From: Candidatus Moraniibacteriota bacterium
GTDB taxonomy: Bacteria > Patescibacteriota > Minisyncoccia > Moranbacterales > UBA2206
DNA length: 20,112 bases
Direction: 5' to 3'
Assembly: GCA_003482885.1 (NCBI GenBank)
Contig: DMXN01000008.1
Span: forward strand, 2,198 to 22,309
Part shown: positions 14,307 to 20,112 of the stretch, piece after piece
Layout of the letters: every line of letters begins with the position of its first letter
Position numbering within the stretch: the first letter of the stretch is position 1
Notes under the pieces: model-generated
Told to the model about the DNA's origin: nothing
Databases searched by the model: none
What the model saw: only the letters and a program-made list of their open reading frames with translations
Position numbers and translations under genes: made by a program

Positions 14307-15359
14307 ATGCCATTGAAAATCGGAATTGTCGGACTGCCCAATGTGGGAAAATCCACGCTTTTTAAAGCCTTGACCAAAGTTCAAGTTGACATTAGCAATT
14401 ATCCTTTTTGCACCATTGAACCGAATATCGGCGTTGTTAAAGTGCCCGATTCGCGCTTGAAAAAATTAGCGGAAATGAGCCGGTCCAAAAAAATCATTCC
14501 AACTATTATTGAATTCGTTGATATCGCAGGCATCGTTAAAGGTGCTTCCGTCGGCGAAGGTTTGGGCAATAAATTTCTCGCCAACATCCGCGAAGTGGAT
14601 GCCATCGCGCAAGTGGCGCGTGTGTTCGATAATTCTCAAATTATTCATGTTAATAATAAAATAGATCCGGAAAATGACATTGAAATTATTAACACGGAAT
14701 TGATTTTGGCCGATCTGGAAACTGTGCAAAAAGTCAAAAATAGATTAGAGAAGGACGCGCGGGGAAACAAAAAAGGATCGTTGGAACAACTGGAAGTTTT
14801 AAATAAAATCAACGCCGATCTTGAAGCCGGAAAACTCGCCAATGAAACCGTGCTGGATGCAGAAGATGAAAACACTAAAATAATTATCCGCGAATTATCA
14901 CTCTTAACTATGAAACCGTTTTTGTATGTTTATAATGTCACCGACATCAATCAAAAATTAGCAGCTAATCTCGAGAAAAAAAATCATATTAAATTAGACA
15001 TTAAAATCGAAGAAGAGTTAATTGAACTGACGAAAGCCGAGGCGCAAGAATTGGGAATAAAATCCAATATCAACGATTTGATCGTCCACGCGTACGAAAT
15101 TCTCGGACTGATAACTTTTTTTACCACGGGCGAAGATGAATCGCGCGCGTGGACTATTAAAAAAGATTGGACAGCTCCGCTCGCCGGAACCGCAATTCAC
15201 ACAGATTTTAAAGAAAAATTCATTCGTGCGGAAGTCATCAACTGGCAAAAATTATTAGAAGCCGACTCATGGTCAAAAGCCAAGGAACTCGGAATGCTTC
15301 GCACAGAGGGAAAAAATTATATTGTAGAAGATGGAGATGTAATAGAGTTCAAAATCTAA
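14307..15359 (+). CDS. ychF: Ribosome-binding ATPase YchF (Obg/OLA1-family)
   Basis: This 350-residue cytosolic P-loop NTPase is close to E. coli YchF (363). G1 is GLPNVGKS (9-16), followed by NYPFCTIEPN (31-40), the YchF switch I signature. G3 is DIAG (72-75), with IVKGASVGEGLGNKFL after it, and the catalytic Gln of classical GTPases is absent, as in HAS-type GTPases. G4 reads NVTD (210-213) where YchF usually has NxxE, the change that gives ATP preference, so the Asp here is a variant. The C-terminal TGS domain (about 267-350) has FFTTGEDESRAWTI and AGTAIHTDFKEKFIRAEVI. YchF binds ribosomes and is linked to stress responses. The ATG at 14307 has no Shine-Dalgarno. A weak TATTAT at 14289-14294 could give a very short leader. 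It is followed after 48 bases by dnaB, which has its own promoter. Confidence 0.96.
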   Translation: MPLKIGIVGLPNVGKSTLFKALTKVQVDISNYPFCTIEPNIGVVKVPDSRLKKLAEMSRSKKIIPTIIEFVDIAGIVKGASVGEGLGNKFLANIREVDAIAQVARVFDNSQIIHVNNKIDPENDIEIINTELILADLETVQKVKNRLEKDARGNKKGSLEQLEVLNKINADLEAGKLANETVLDAEDENTKIIIRELSLLTMKPFLYVYNVTDINQKLAANLEKKNHIKLDIKIEEELIELTKAEAQELGIKSNINDLIVHAYEILGLITFFTTGEDESRAWTIKKDWTAPLAGTAIHTDFKEKFIRAEVINWQKLLEADSWSKAKELGMLRTEGKNYIVEDGDVIEFKI

Positions 15360-15369
15360 TTTTGTCAAG

Positions 15370-15398
15370 TTGCTTTTTGTTTTTTTGGTTGATATAAT
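15370..15398 (+). promoter_or_regulatory. dnaB promoter, giving a nearly leaderless mRNA
   Basis: TTGCTT (15370-15375) and a perfect TATAAT (15393-15398) are separated by 17 bases, in the 48-base gap after ychF. The ATG starts at 15408, only 9 bases past the -10 box. A normal start site 6 to 7 bases downstream of the box would leave a leader of 2 to 4 bases and no room for a ribosome-binding site. Confidence 0.7.
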
Positions 15399-15407
15399 TA
15401 AATAATT

Positions 15408-16772
15408 ATGCTAAAAGAATCTTCTGACAATTTGCGCGTTCCACCACAGAATGTTGAAGCCGAGCAATCCGTGCTGGGCGCTTTAATGTTGGACAAAGAC
15501 GCTATTCTTAAAGTCGCTAATCTTATTCGCTTGGGCGATTTTTACAAAGACATTCATAATACTATTTATGAAACAATGCTTGATCTTTATGAACAGCACG
15601 AACCGATCGATGTTTTAAGTTTGTCCAATCGCTTGGAAGAAAAAAATCAGCTGAACAAAATCGGCGGATCAAGTTATTTGGCAACACTGGTCAACACTGT
15701 GCCGTCTAGCGCCAATGTTGCCCATTACGCCAAAGTGGTGCAAAAAAAATCCACTTTGCGCCGTCTAATCGAAACCGCCAGCGCCATTGTTGAATTAGGA
15801 TATAAAGAAGAAGAGGATATGGAAAAATTGCTCGACGAAGCCGAACAAAGATTATTCGCCGTTTCGCAAAAATATATCAAGCAAGATTTCATTCCGATCA
15901 AATCCATTTTGGAAGCCGCCTTTAATCGCATTGACGAATTGCACAAAGGCGATTATAAATTGCGTGGAATTCCGACCGGCTTTACCGATTTGAATAATAT
16001 TTTAGCCGGCTTTCAAAAATCCGATTTAATAATTTTAGCCGCCCGACCAAGTATTGGAAAGACAACCTTGGCGCTTGATTTCGCCCGCCAAATCGCCATA
16101 AAAGAAAAAATTCCGGTGGGCATTTTTTCTTTGGAAATGTCCTCCGATCAATTGATAGACAGAATGCTTGCCGCGGAATCAGGCGTGGATTTATGGCGCT
16201 TGCGTACCGGAAGACTAAAAACCGGCGAAGGCGATGATGATTTTCAAAGAATCGGCGAAGCGATGGGCGTGCTCTCCGAGGCGCCGATTTTTATCGATGA
16301 CGCCGGTTCCGCCAATATTATGGAAATTCGCACAATGGCGCGCCGATTGCAAATGGAACATAATGTCGGTCTGATTATTATCGACTACTTGCAATTAATG
16401 GAAGGCCGTTCTTACAGCGGAGATAATCGCGTCAATGAAATTTCCGAAATTTCCCGTTCCTTGAAGCAGCTAGCAAGAGAATTAAATATTCCCGTTATCG
16501 CTCTTTCGCAATTATCGCGTGCCGTAGAATCACGCAGTCCGCAAATTCCCAAACTCTCCGATTTGCGCGAATCCGGTTCAATTGAACAAGACGCCGATGT
16601 AGTAATGTTTCTCTATCGCGAAGACCGCGAAAAACCGGACACTCCGAATAAAAATATCGTCGAAGTCCATATCGCCAAGCACAGAAACGGTCCAGTCGGA
16701 AGAATGTCATTATACTTCAACGAAAATTCAACGACATTCAAGAGCTTGGAAAAAATTCATACACCACAGTAA
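15408..16772 (+). CDS. dnaB: Replicative DNA helicase DnaB
   Basis: This 454-residue hexameric helicase unwinds DNA at the replication fork and works with primase. The N-terminal primase-interacting domain starts RVPPQNVEAEQSVLGALMLD (10-29). A linker around 160-185 leads to GIPTGFTDLNNILAGFQKSD, the start of the RecA-like ATPase core. Walker A is ARPSIGKTT (212-220, commonly GRPSMGKT). FSLEMSSDQLIDRML follows (240-254). Walker B is IIIDYLQL (323-330), and SQLSRAVESR and SDLRESGSIEQDADVVMFL are family hallmarks. The arginine-finger segment is KHRNGPVG (424-431). No intein is present. The size is normal. The start is fixed by the promoter at 15370-15398 and by the conserved N-terminus. recR lies downstream beyond a compound inverted-repeat element. 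Confidence 0.98.
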   Translation: MLKESSDNLRVPPQNVEAEQSVLGALMLDKDAILKVANLIRLGDFYKDIHNTIYETMLDLYEQHEPIDVLSLSNRLEEKNQLNKIGGSSYLATLVNTVPSSANVAHYAKVVQKKSTLRRLIETASAIVELGYKEEEDMEKLLDEAEQRLFAVSQKYIKQDFIPIKSILEAAFNRIDELHKGDYKLRGIPTGFTDLNNILAGFQKSDLIILAARPSIGKTTLALDFARQIAIKEKIPVGIFSLEMSSDQLIDRMLAAESGVDLWRLRTGRLKTGEGDDDFQRIGEAMGVLSEAPIFIDDAGSANIMEIRTMARRLQMEHNVGLIIIDYLQLMEGRSYSGDNRVNEISEISRSLKQLARELNIPVIALSQLSRAVESRSPQIPKLSDLRESGSIEQDADVVMFLYREDREKPDTPNKNIVEVHIAKHRNGPVGRMSLYFNENSTTFKSLEKIHTPQ

Positions 16773-16784
16773 GTTTTCAATTTG

Positions 16785-16918
16785 AAATTTCTAAAACTAC
16801 CTCATCCGTCCCGATTGCTATCGGGACACCTTCTCCTTGTAAAGGAGAAGGGCTTGCAATTCTTTGTTCCCTCTCCTTACCAAGGAGAGGGTTAGGGTGA
16901 GGTGAATTTTAGAAATTT
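16785..16918. repeat. Compound inverted-repeat (MITE/BIME-like) element between dnaB and recR
   Basis: The outer arms 16785-16807 and 16895-16918 are inverted copies: the outermost 12 bases are identical (AAATTTCTAAAA), and most of the rest match with one indel. Inside are three perfect hairpins in a row. GTCCCGAT/ATCGGGAC (16808-16827) has a TGCT loop. CCTTCTCCTT/AAGGAGAAGG (16829-16851) and CCCTCTCCTT/AAGGAGAGGG (16869-16891) each have a 3-base loop. No ORF is inside. It fills nearly all of the 154-base gap. The composition (CCTCA...CTCTCC motifs) resembles dispersed REP-type repeats, and it is more GC-rich than its surroundings. Confidence 0.82.
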
Positions 16919-16927
16919 ATCACCCTA
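16893..16927 (+). promoter_or_regulatory. Inverted repeat occluding the recR start codon
   Basis: TAGGGTGA (16893-16900) is exactly complementary to TCACCCTA (16920-16927), whose last base is the A of the recR ATG. In the mRNA this would form an 8-base-pair stem around a 19-base loop and partly bury the start codon. A possible anti-SD-pairing GAGGTGA lies in the upstream arm and loop (16899-16905 area). The left arm belongs to the repeat element, so insertion of that element may have created the structure. Confidence 0.5.
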
Positions 16928-17520
16928 TGTTTCCCAAATCATTTAAAAAACTTATCGATAATTTCACGACTTTACCTTCCATCGGTCCTAAAATGGCCGA
17001 GCGATTAGTGCTGTTTCTTTTTAAGCAAGACGCGCAAAAATTGTCGGACTTTGCCAAAAGCTTGGAAGATTTTAAAAAAAATCTTCGTTATTGCAAAAAA
17101 TGTTTCAATATCAGCGAGGGAGAATTTTGCTCTATTTGTAAAGATTCCTCGCGTAATCAAAAAACTATTTGCGTGGTAGAAGACGCACTGGATGTTTTCG
17201 CCATCGAAAAAACCAACAAGTATAACGGACTGTACCATGTTTTAGGCGGAACGCTTGATCCTGTAAAGTCCGCGGAAATAAAAAATTTGCGTTTCGCGGA
17301 GTTGGAAAAAAGAATAGCCGCGGAAAAAATCGAAGAAATAATTCTCGCCACCAATCCGACCACCGAAGGCGACGCCACCGCGTTATATATCGCAAGATTT
17401 TTAAAACCTTACGCAATTAAAACCACCCGTTTCGCTCGCGGTCTTTCCACCGGCGCCGACATCGAACACGCCGACGAAATTACTTTAAGTTCGGCGATTG
17501 TGAATCGAAGAGAATTATGA
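16927..17520 (+). CDS. recR: Recombination mediator RecR
   Basis: This 197-residue protein of normal length forms with RecO a complex that loads RecA on gapped DNA. The N-terminal helix-hairpin-helix is LPSIGPKMAERLVLFLF (16-32). The C4 zinc finger uses Cys56, Cys59, Cys68 and Cys71 (CKKC, CSIC). The Toprim domain follows, with ICVVEDALDVFAIEK (81-95) and NPTTEGDATALYIA (143-156). The C-terminal TTRFARGLSTGADIEHADE (166-184) and NRREL end are RecR hallmarks. The ATG at 16927 lacks a well-placed Shine-Dalgarno and sits in an inverted repeat. The stop is 5 bases from the stop of the convergent DsbA-like gene, with no hairpin terminator between, so the transcripts must overlap at the 3' ends. 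Confidence 0.97.
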   Translation: MFPKSFKKLIDNFTTLPSIGPKMAERLVLFLFKQDAQKLSDFAKSLEDFKKNLRYCKKCFNISEGEFCSICKDSSRNQKTICVVEDALDVFAIEKTNKYNGLYHVLGGTLDPVKSAEIKNLRFAELEKRIAAEKIEEIILATNPTTEGDATALYIARFLKPYAIKTTRFARGLSTGADIEHADEITLSSAIVNRREL

Positions 17521-17525
17521 ATTTT

Positions 17526-18569
17526 TTATTTCCCCAACTCTCCCTCAATCGCGTTTTTTAATTGTTCATAAGAAATCGCGCTTTCTTGAAGTTGATCGTT
17601 GACGAAAACTCCGGGCGTGCCGGAAATCGAGAAACTGTCCGCTTCTTTTTTGTCGGCATCGATTTTGTCTTGATATTTTTTACTGTCAAGACATTCATTG
17701 AATCTGACACTGTCAAGACTTAAACTTTTGGCGTATTCTTTAAATTTAGCTATATTATCAGTATTCGCCCAACCAGTCTGATTGCCATAAAGCTTGTCCG
17801 CGTATTCCCAAAATTTTTCCTGCTCCAGCGCGCAAGCGGCCGCTAGAGCAGCATTATTGGCTTGCGGATGAATTTCCGCCAATGGCAAATATTTATAATC
17901 AAACAGCACTTTGTCGCCATAATTTTTCATCGCGTCGCCAAGCGCTTTGTGAAAAATTTTGCAATACGGACATTGAAAATCGGAAAAAACCACCACTTTA
18001 ACATTGGCGTCTTTTGGACCGCTTATGGCATCGTTATCATTGATTGCCGGCAAGGCAATATATTTTCCTACCGGAATCCCAACATCTTGCGTTCGCAAGA
18101 AAAATTGACTGTCTTTTTTATCAAAAAGAACTTCCGCTTGCTTGTAGAAATCTGTCTGCGACACTTCATTGGCGAAAACAAAAGCCGGTAACGATTTAAT
18201 TCCGAACTTATCAATTAAATCCTTGCCCCTATCCGAATTATAGTCAACTTTTTCCGCGGCGACAGTTGGAAGAATCCGACGCATCCAAACTAAAATTTCA
18301 TCCACATTGCATTTCTCGCAACTGTCATCAATAATTACTTGCATCGCCGCCGCCGGTTCGCTGTACGCCACCCAAGTTTTTCCGTTAGCTTCAAAAATAT
18401 CCGACTGGCTAAGTTTTTTATCCGAAAATCCATTTTTTTTAAAAAATTGCGCCGCATCAATGAAAAGACTGCCAATAAACAATCCCGCAAGCAGTATAAT
18501 TATTGAAATTAAATTTTTTGTTTTTTTCTCGCTCTCTTTGAGCTCCCCCATTTTCATATCTTCTTCCAT
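17526..18569 (-). CDS. Membrane-anchored DsbA-family thiol-disulfide oxidoreductase with two thioredoxin-like domains
   Basis: The protein has 347 residues. Residues 1-18 are a charged cytosolic N-terminus and 19-37 one membrane anchor (LISIIILLAGLFIGSLF). The first thioredoxin-like half (about 65-170) carries CEKC (Cys84, Cys87) and a cis-proline-like SLPAF (Pro128). The second half (about 180-345) is DsbA-like: VVVFSDFQCPYCKIFHKAL with CPYC (Cys200, Cys203), a helical insert, and SGTPGVFVN (Pro319). Such proteins oxidise or isomerise cysteines in exported proteins on the outer side of the membrane. Domain two matches the thioredoxin_4/DsbA group well; domain one is my inference from the spaced CxxC and proline. 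The ATG at 18569 has AAGGT 6 bases upstream. greA ends 27 bases earlier, so it is probably read from the greA promoter. The redox partner is not in the window. Confidence 0.92.
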   Translation of the reverse strand: MEEDMKMGELKESEKKTKNLISIIILLAGLFIGSLFIDAAQFFKKNGFSDKKLSQSDIFEANGKTWVAYSEPAAAMQVIIDDSCEKCNVDEILVWMRRILPTVAAEKVDYNSDRGKDLIDKFGIKSLPAFVFANEVSQTDFYKQAEVLFDKKDSQFFLRTQDVGIPVGKYIALPAINDNDAISGPKDANVKVVVFSDFQCPYCKIFHKALGDAMKNYGDKVLFDYKYLPLAEIHPQANNAALAAACALEQEKFWEYADKLYGNQTGWANTDNIAKFKEYAKSLSLDSVRFNECLDSKKYQDKIDADKKEADSFSISGTPGVFVNDQLQESAISYEQLKNAIEGELGK

Positions 18570-18575
18570 AATATT

Positions 18576-18580
18576 ACCTT
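18576..18580 (-). promoter_or_regulatory. Ribosome-binding site of the DsbA-like gene
   Basis: AAGGT on the minus strand lies 6 bases before the ATG at 18569. It supports that start over the two in-frame Met codons shortly downstream (residues 5 and 7). Confidence 0.45.
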
Positions 18581-18596
18581 TTTTTTAAAAAATAAT

Positions 18597-19052
18597 CTAC
18601 GCCACATCTAAAATCATATATTTCACTTTTCCACCCGGAGTTTCCACTTCGACGCTCGCGCCTTTTTTCTTGCCCATAAACGCTTTCCCCATCGGCGATT
18701 CATTGGAAATTTTCATCTCATTCGGATTAGCTTCATTTGATCCGACAATTTGAAATTTCATTTCCGAACCATTAAATTTTACCCCGACTTTTGATCCCAT
18801 TTGCGCCACGCCCAAACTCTTGTCGTAAGCGGCAATTTTTGATTCTTTGAACATAAATTCCAGCTCGGCGACTTTCGCTTCATTTTCCGCTTGTTGCGCC
18901 TTCGCCGCACTGTACTCCGCGTTCTCGCTTAAATCACCCTGTTCCTTCGCTTCTTTTATGGCGCTAGCGATTTCTTGCCGTAAGGTATTTTTGCGATAAA
19001 ACAGTTCGTCTTTAATTTTTTTCAAACCCTCCTCGGTTACGAATTTTGTCAT
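18597..19052 (-). CDS. greA: Transcription elongation factor GreA
   Basis: This 151-residue protein (E. coli GreA 158) rescues backtracked RNA polymerase by stimulating transcript cleavage. The N-terminal coiled coil (about 1-75) begins FVTEEGLKKIKDELFYRK and carries the acidic tip GDLSENAEYSAAKAQQ (39-54), with the metal-coordinating Asp40 and Glu43. The C-terminal FKBP-like domain has VGSNEANPNEMKISNESPMGKAF-type strands and ends GGKVKYMILDVA. It is complete with no anomalies. Its promoter overlaps the gyrB stop codon, and the DsbA-like gene follows 27 bases later. Confidence 0.97.
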   Translation of the reverse strand: MTKFVTEEGLKKIKDELFYRKNTLRQEIASAIKEAKEQGDLSENAEYSAAKAQQAENEAKVAELEFMFKESKIAAYDKSLGVAQMGSKVGVKFNGSEMKFQIVGSNEANPNEMKISNESPMGKAFMGKKKGASVEVETPGGKVKYMILDVA

Positions 19053-19086
19053 AATCTTTTTTAATTTTTTAAAAATAATAAGAACA

Positions 19087-19114
19087 ATTGTAGCAGAAAC
19101 GCTTTATCTGTCAA
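19087..19114 (-). promoter_or_regulatory. Near-consensus greA promoter overlapping the gyrB stop codon
   Basis: On the minus strand, a perfect TTGACA (19109-19114) includes the gyrB TGA stop. It is followed after 16 bases by TACAAT (19087-19092), which is preceded by TGC, an extended -10. Predicted transcription start is near 19080, about 28 bases before the greA ATG at 19052. The -35 is the only perfect TTGACA placed at a promoter in the window. Confidence 0.75.
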
Positions 19115-20112
19115 ACATCCAAATTTTTTACATTCTTGGCGTGCATTTGGATAAAGCGGCGGCGCGGTTCCACTTCCGTTCCCATTAAAATATCAAACAT
19201 TTTATCCGCCGCTTCCGCATCCTCGATTTTAACTTGCATCATTAAACGGGTCAATGGATCCATAGTTGTTTCCCAAAGTTGCGTCGGATTCATTTCTCCA
19301 AGACCTTTATACCGTTGAATAGCGATTCCGGAAACTTCTTCTTTTACTTCATCGGTTTCAATAATACTTTCAAGAGTAGCTTTCGGATTTTTCTCCGCCA
19401 TTTTTTTTGCCTCGCTTCTTTTTTTCATTTCTTCAATTATCTTATCTCGGCCTTGATCGGTAAAAGCGTAATTGATTTCTTTGCCTTTTTGCAAGCGGTA
19501 AAGTGGCGGTTGAGCAATATAGATATGCCCGTTGCGAATAAGCGGTTCGAAATAACGATAGAAAAAAGTTAAAAGCAAAGTTCGAATATGCGAGCCATCT
19601 ACATCGGCATCGGCCATAATGATAACTTTATGATAACGCAATTTGGCGATATCGAAACTGTCTCCGATTCCGGCGCCCAACGCGATAATGATCGGCTTCA
19701 GAGTATCTGATTTTACGACTTTATCAAGTGTTGCTTTTTCCACATTCACTAATTTTCCCCGTAATGGCAAAATTGCCTGAAACCGCCGATTGCGTCCTTG
19801 CTTCGCACTGCCACCAGCCGAATCTCCCTCTACAATATATATTTCCGATTGTGACGCATCGCGACTGGAACAATCTGCCAGCTTTCCCGGCAAAGTCATT
19901 CCTTCCAACGCTCCCTTTCGAATCACTGCATCTTTTGCAGCGCGCGCCGCCAAACGCGCCTTGGAAGTCAAAGATATTTTAGAAATAATCGCTTTGGCGT
20001 TATTCGGATGCGCTTCCAAATATTCCGCCAGTGTCTCGGCCATTGCCGAAGAAACAATTCCGCGAATTTCGCTGTTGCCCAATTTCGCTTTAGTCTGACC
20101 TTCGAATTGCGG
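19111..20112 (-). CDS. gyrB: DNA gyrase subunit B, C-terminal part (5' end beyond window)
   Basis: The frame is open from the window end (20112) to TGA at 19111, giving 333 codons. It begins PQFEGQTKAKLGNSEIRG, so the apparent start at 20082 is an internal TTG and not the true start. The Toprim domain has YIVEGDSAGGSAKQGRNRRF then LPLRGKLVNVEKA, and MADADVDGSHIRTLLLTFFYR with the DxD metal ligands. The C-terminal QRYKGLGEMNPTQLWETTMDP is the gyrase B signature. GyrB supplies ATPase and Toprim functions of the A2B2 gyrase that negatively supercoils DNA. No long GyrB insert is seen. ParE is a less likely alternative given the GyrB-type motifs. greA follows, with its promoter beginning at this stop. 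Confidence 0.95.
   Translation of the reverse strand, partial: PQFEGQTKAKLGNSEIRGIVSSAMAETLAEYLEAHPNNAKAIISKISLTSKARLAARAAKDAVIRKGALEGMTLPGKLADCSSRDASQSEIYIVEGDSAGGSAKQGRNRRFQAILPLRGKLVNVEKATLDKVVKSDTLKPIIIALGAGIGDSFDIAKLRYHKVIIMADADVDGSHIRTLLLTFFYRYFEPLIRNGHIYIAQPPLYRLQKGKEINYAFTDQGRDKIIEEMKKRSEAKKMAEKNPKATLESIIETDEVKEEVSGIAIQRYKGLGEMNPTQLWETTMDPLTRLMMQVKIEDAEAADKMFDILMGTEVEPRRRFIQMHAKNVKNLDV

Noticed and set aside
1..20112. CRISPR arrays, tRNA or rRNA genes, insertion sequences
   Set aside because: No spaced direct repeats, no cloverleaf-like segments and no transposase-like frame found in any intergenic gap, which are all under 175 bases.
20083..20112. gyrB start near 20082
   Set aside because: The codon is TTG in the middle of the conserved EGQTKAKLGNSE segment, and the frame is open to the window end, so the gene continues outside.

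Overview
The window looks like chromosomal DNA from a compact, AT-rich bacterial genome, most likely a member of the Candidate Phyla Radiation (Patescibacteria, Parcubacteria-like). This is an inference from four things. Genes are packed with 0 to 30 base gaps and ATGA or TAA|ATG junctions. Most genes lack a Shine-Dalgarno sequence. The SerRS has a divergent SAEHTLAP-type active-site segment. A large O-antigen-ligase-like protein is fused to TPR repeats. TGA ends several genes (RibL-like, glycosyltransferase, recR, gyrB), so the code is standard and the recoded Gracilibacteria/Absconditabacteria are unlikely. There are no tRNAs, rRNAs, CRISPR arrays or insertion sequences.

Layout. Bases 1-5774 (minus strand) read as one translation-centred run: lysS, a RibL-like nucleotidyltransferase, a lytic-transglycosylase-like membrane protein, serS, and a GH1 glycosidase cut by the window start. 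Bases 5807-8642 (minus) hold an AT-rich two-gene restriction-modification system of BcgI type: a fused nuclease-methyltransferase followed by a specificity subunit whose C-terminus has been cut off by a one-base frameshift. Bases 8749-10722 (minus) hold galU and a GT4 glycosyltransferase, abutting with no gap. Bases 10849-11538 (minus) encode a small TM-helix channel-like protein, bounded by hairpins. Bases 11637-14135 (minus) encode the Wzy/WaaL-like polytopic protein with periplasm-side TPRs. At about 14.2 kb transcription diverges: ychF, dnaB and recR run on the plus strand to 17520. They converge on a minus-strand run of gyrB (cut by the window end), greA and a membrane-anchored DsbA-like protein with two thioredoxin-fold halves.

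Function. Housekeeping genes for translation (serS, lysS, ychF), replication and repair (dnaB, recR, gyrB) and transcription (greA) are interleaved with cell-surface genes (galU, GT4, Wzy-TPR, lytic-transglycosylase-like, DsbA-like) and one DNA-modification island. The points most worth a second look are the frameshifted BcgI-like specificity gene, the chimeric lytic-transglycosylase/signal-anchor protein, a compound inverted-repeat element between dnaB and recR, and a near-leaderless dnaB promoter. No stretch longer than 300 bases lacks a gene. The largest gaps are 14136-14306 and 16773-16926, both described below.
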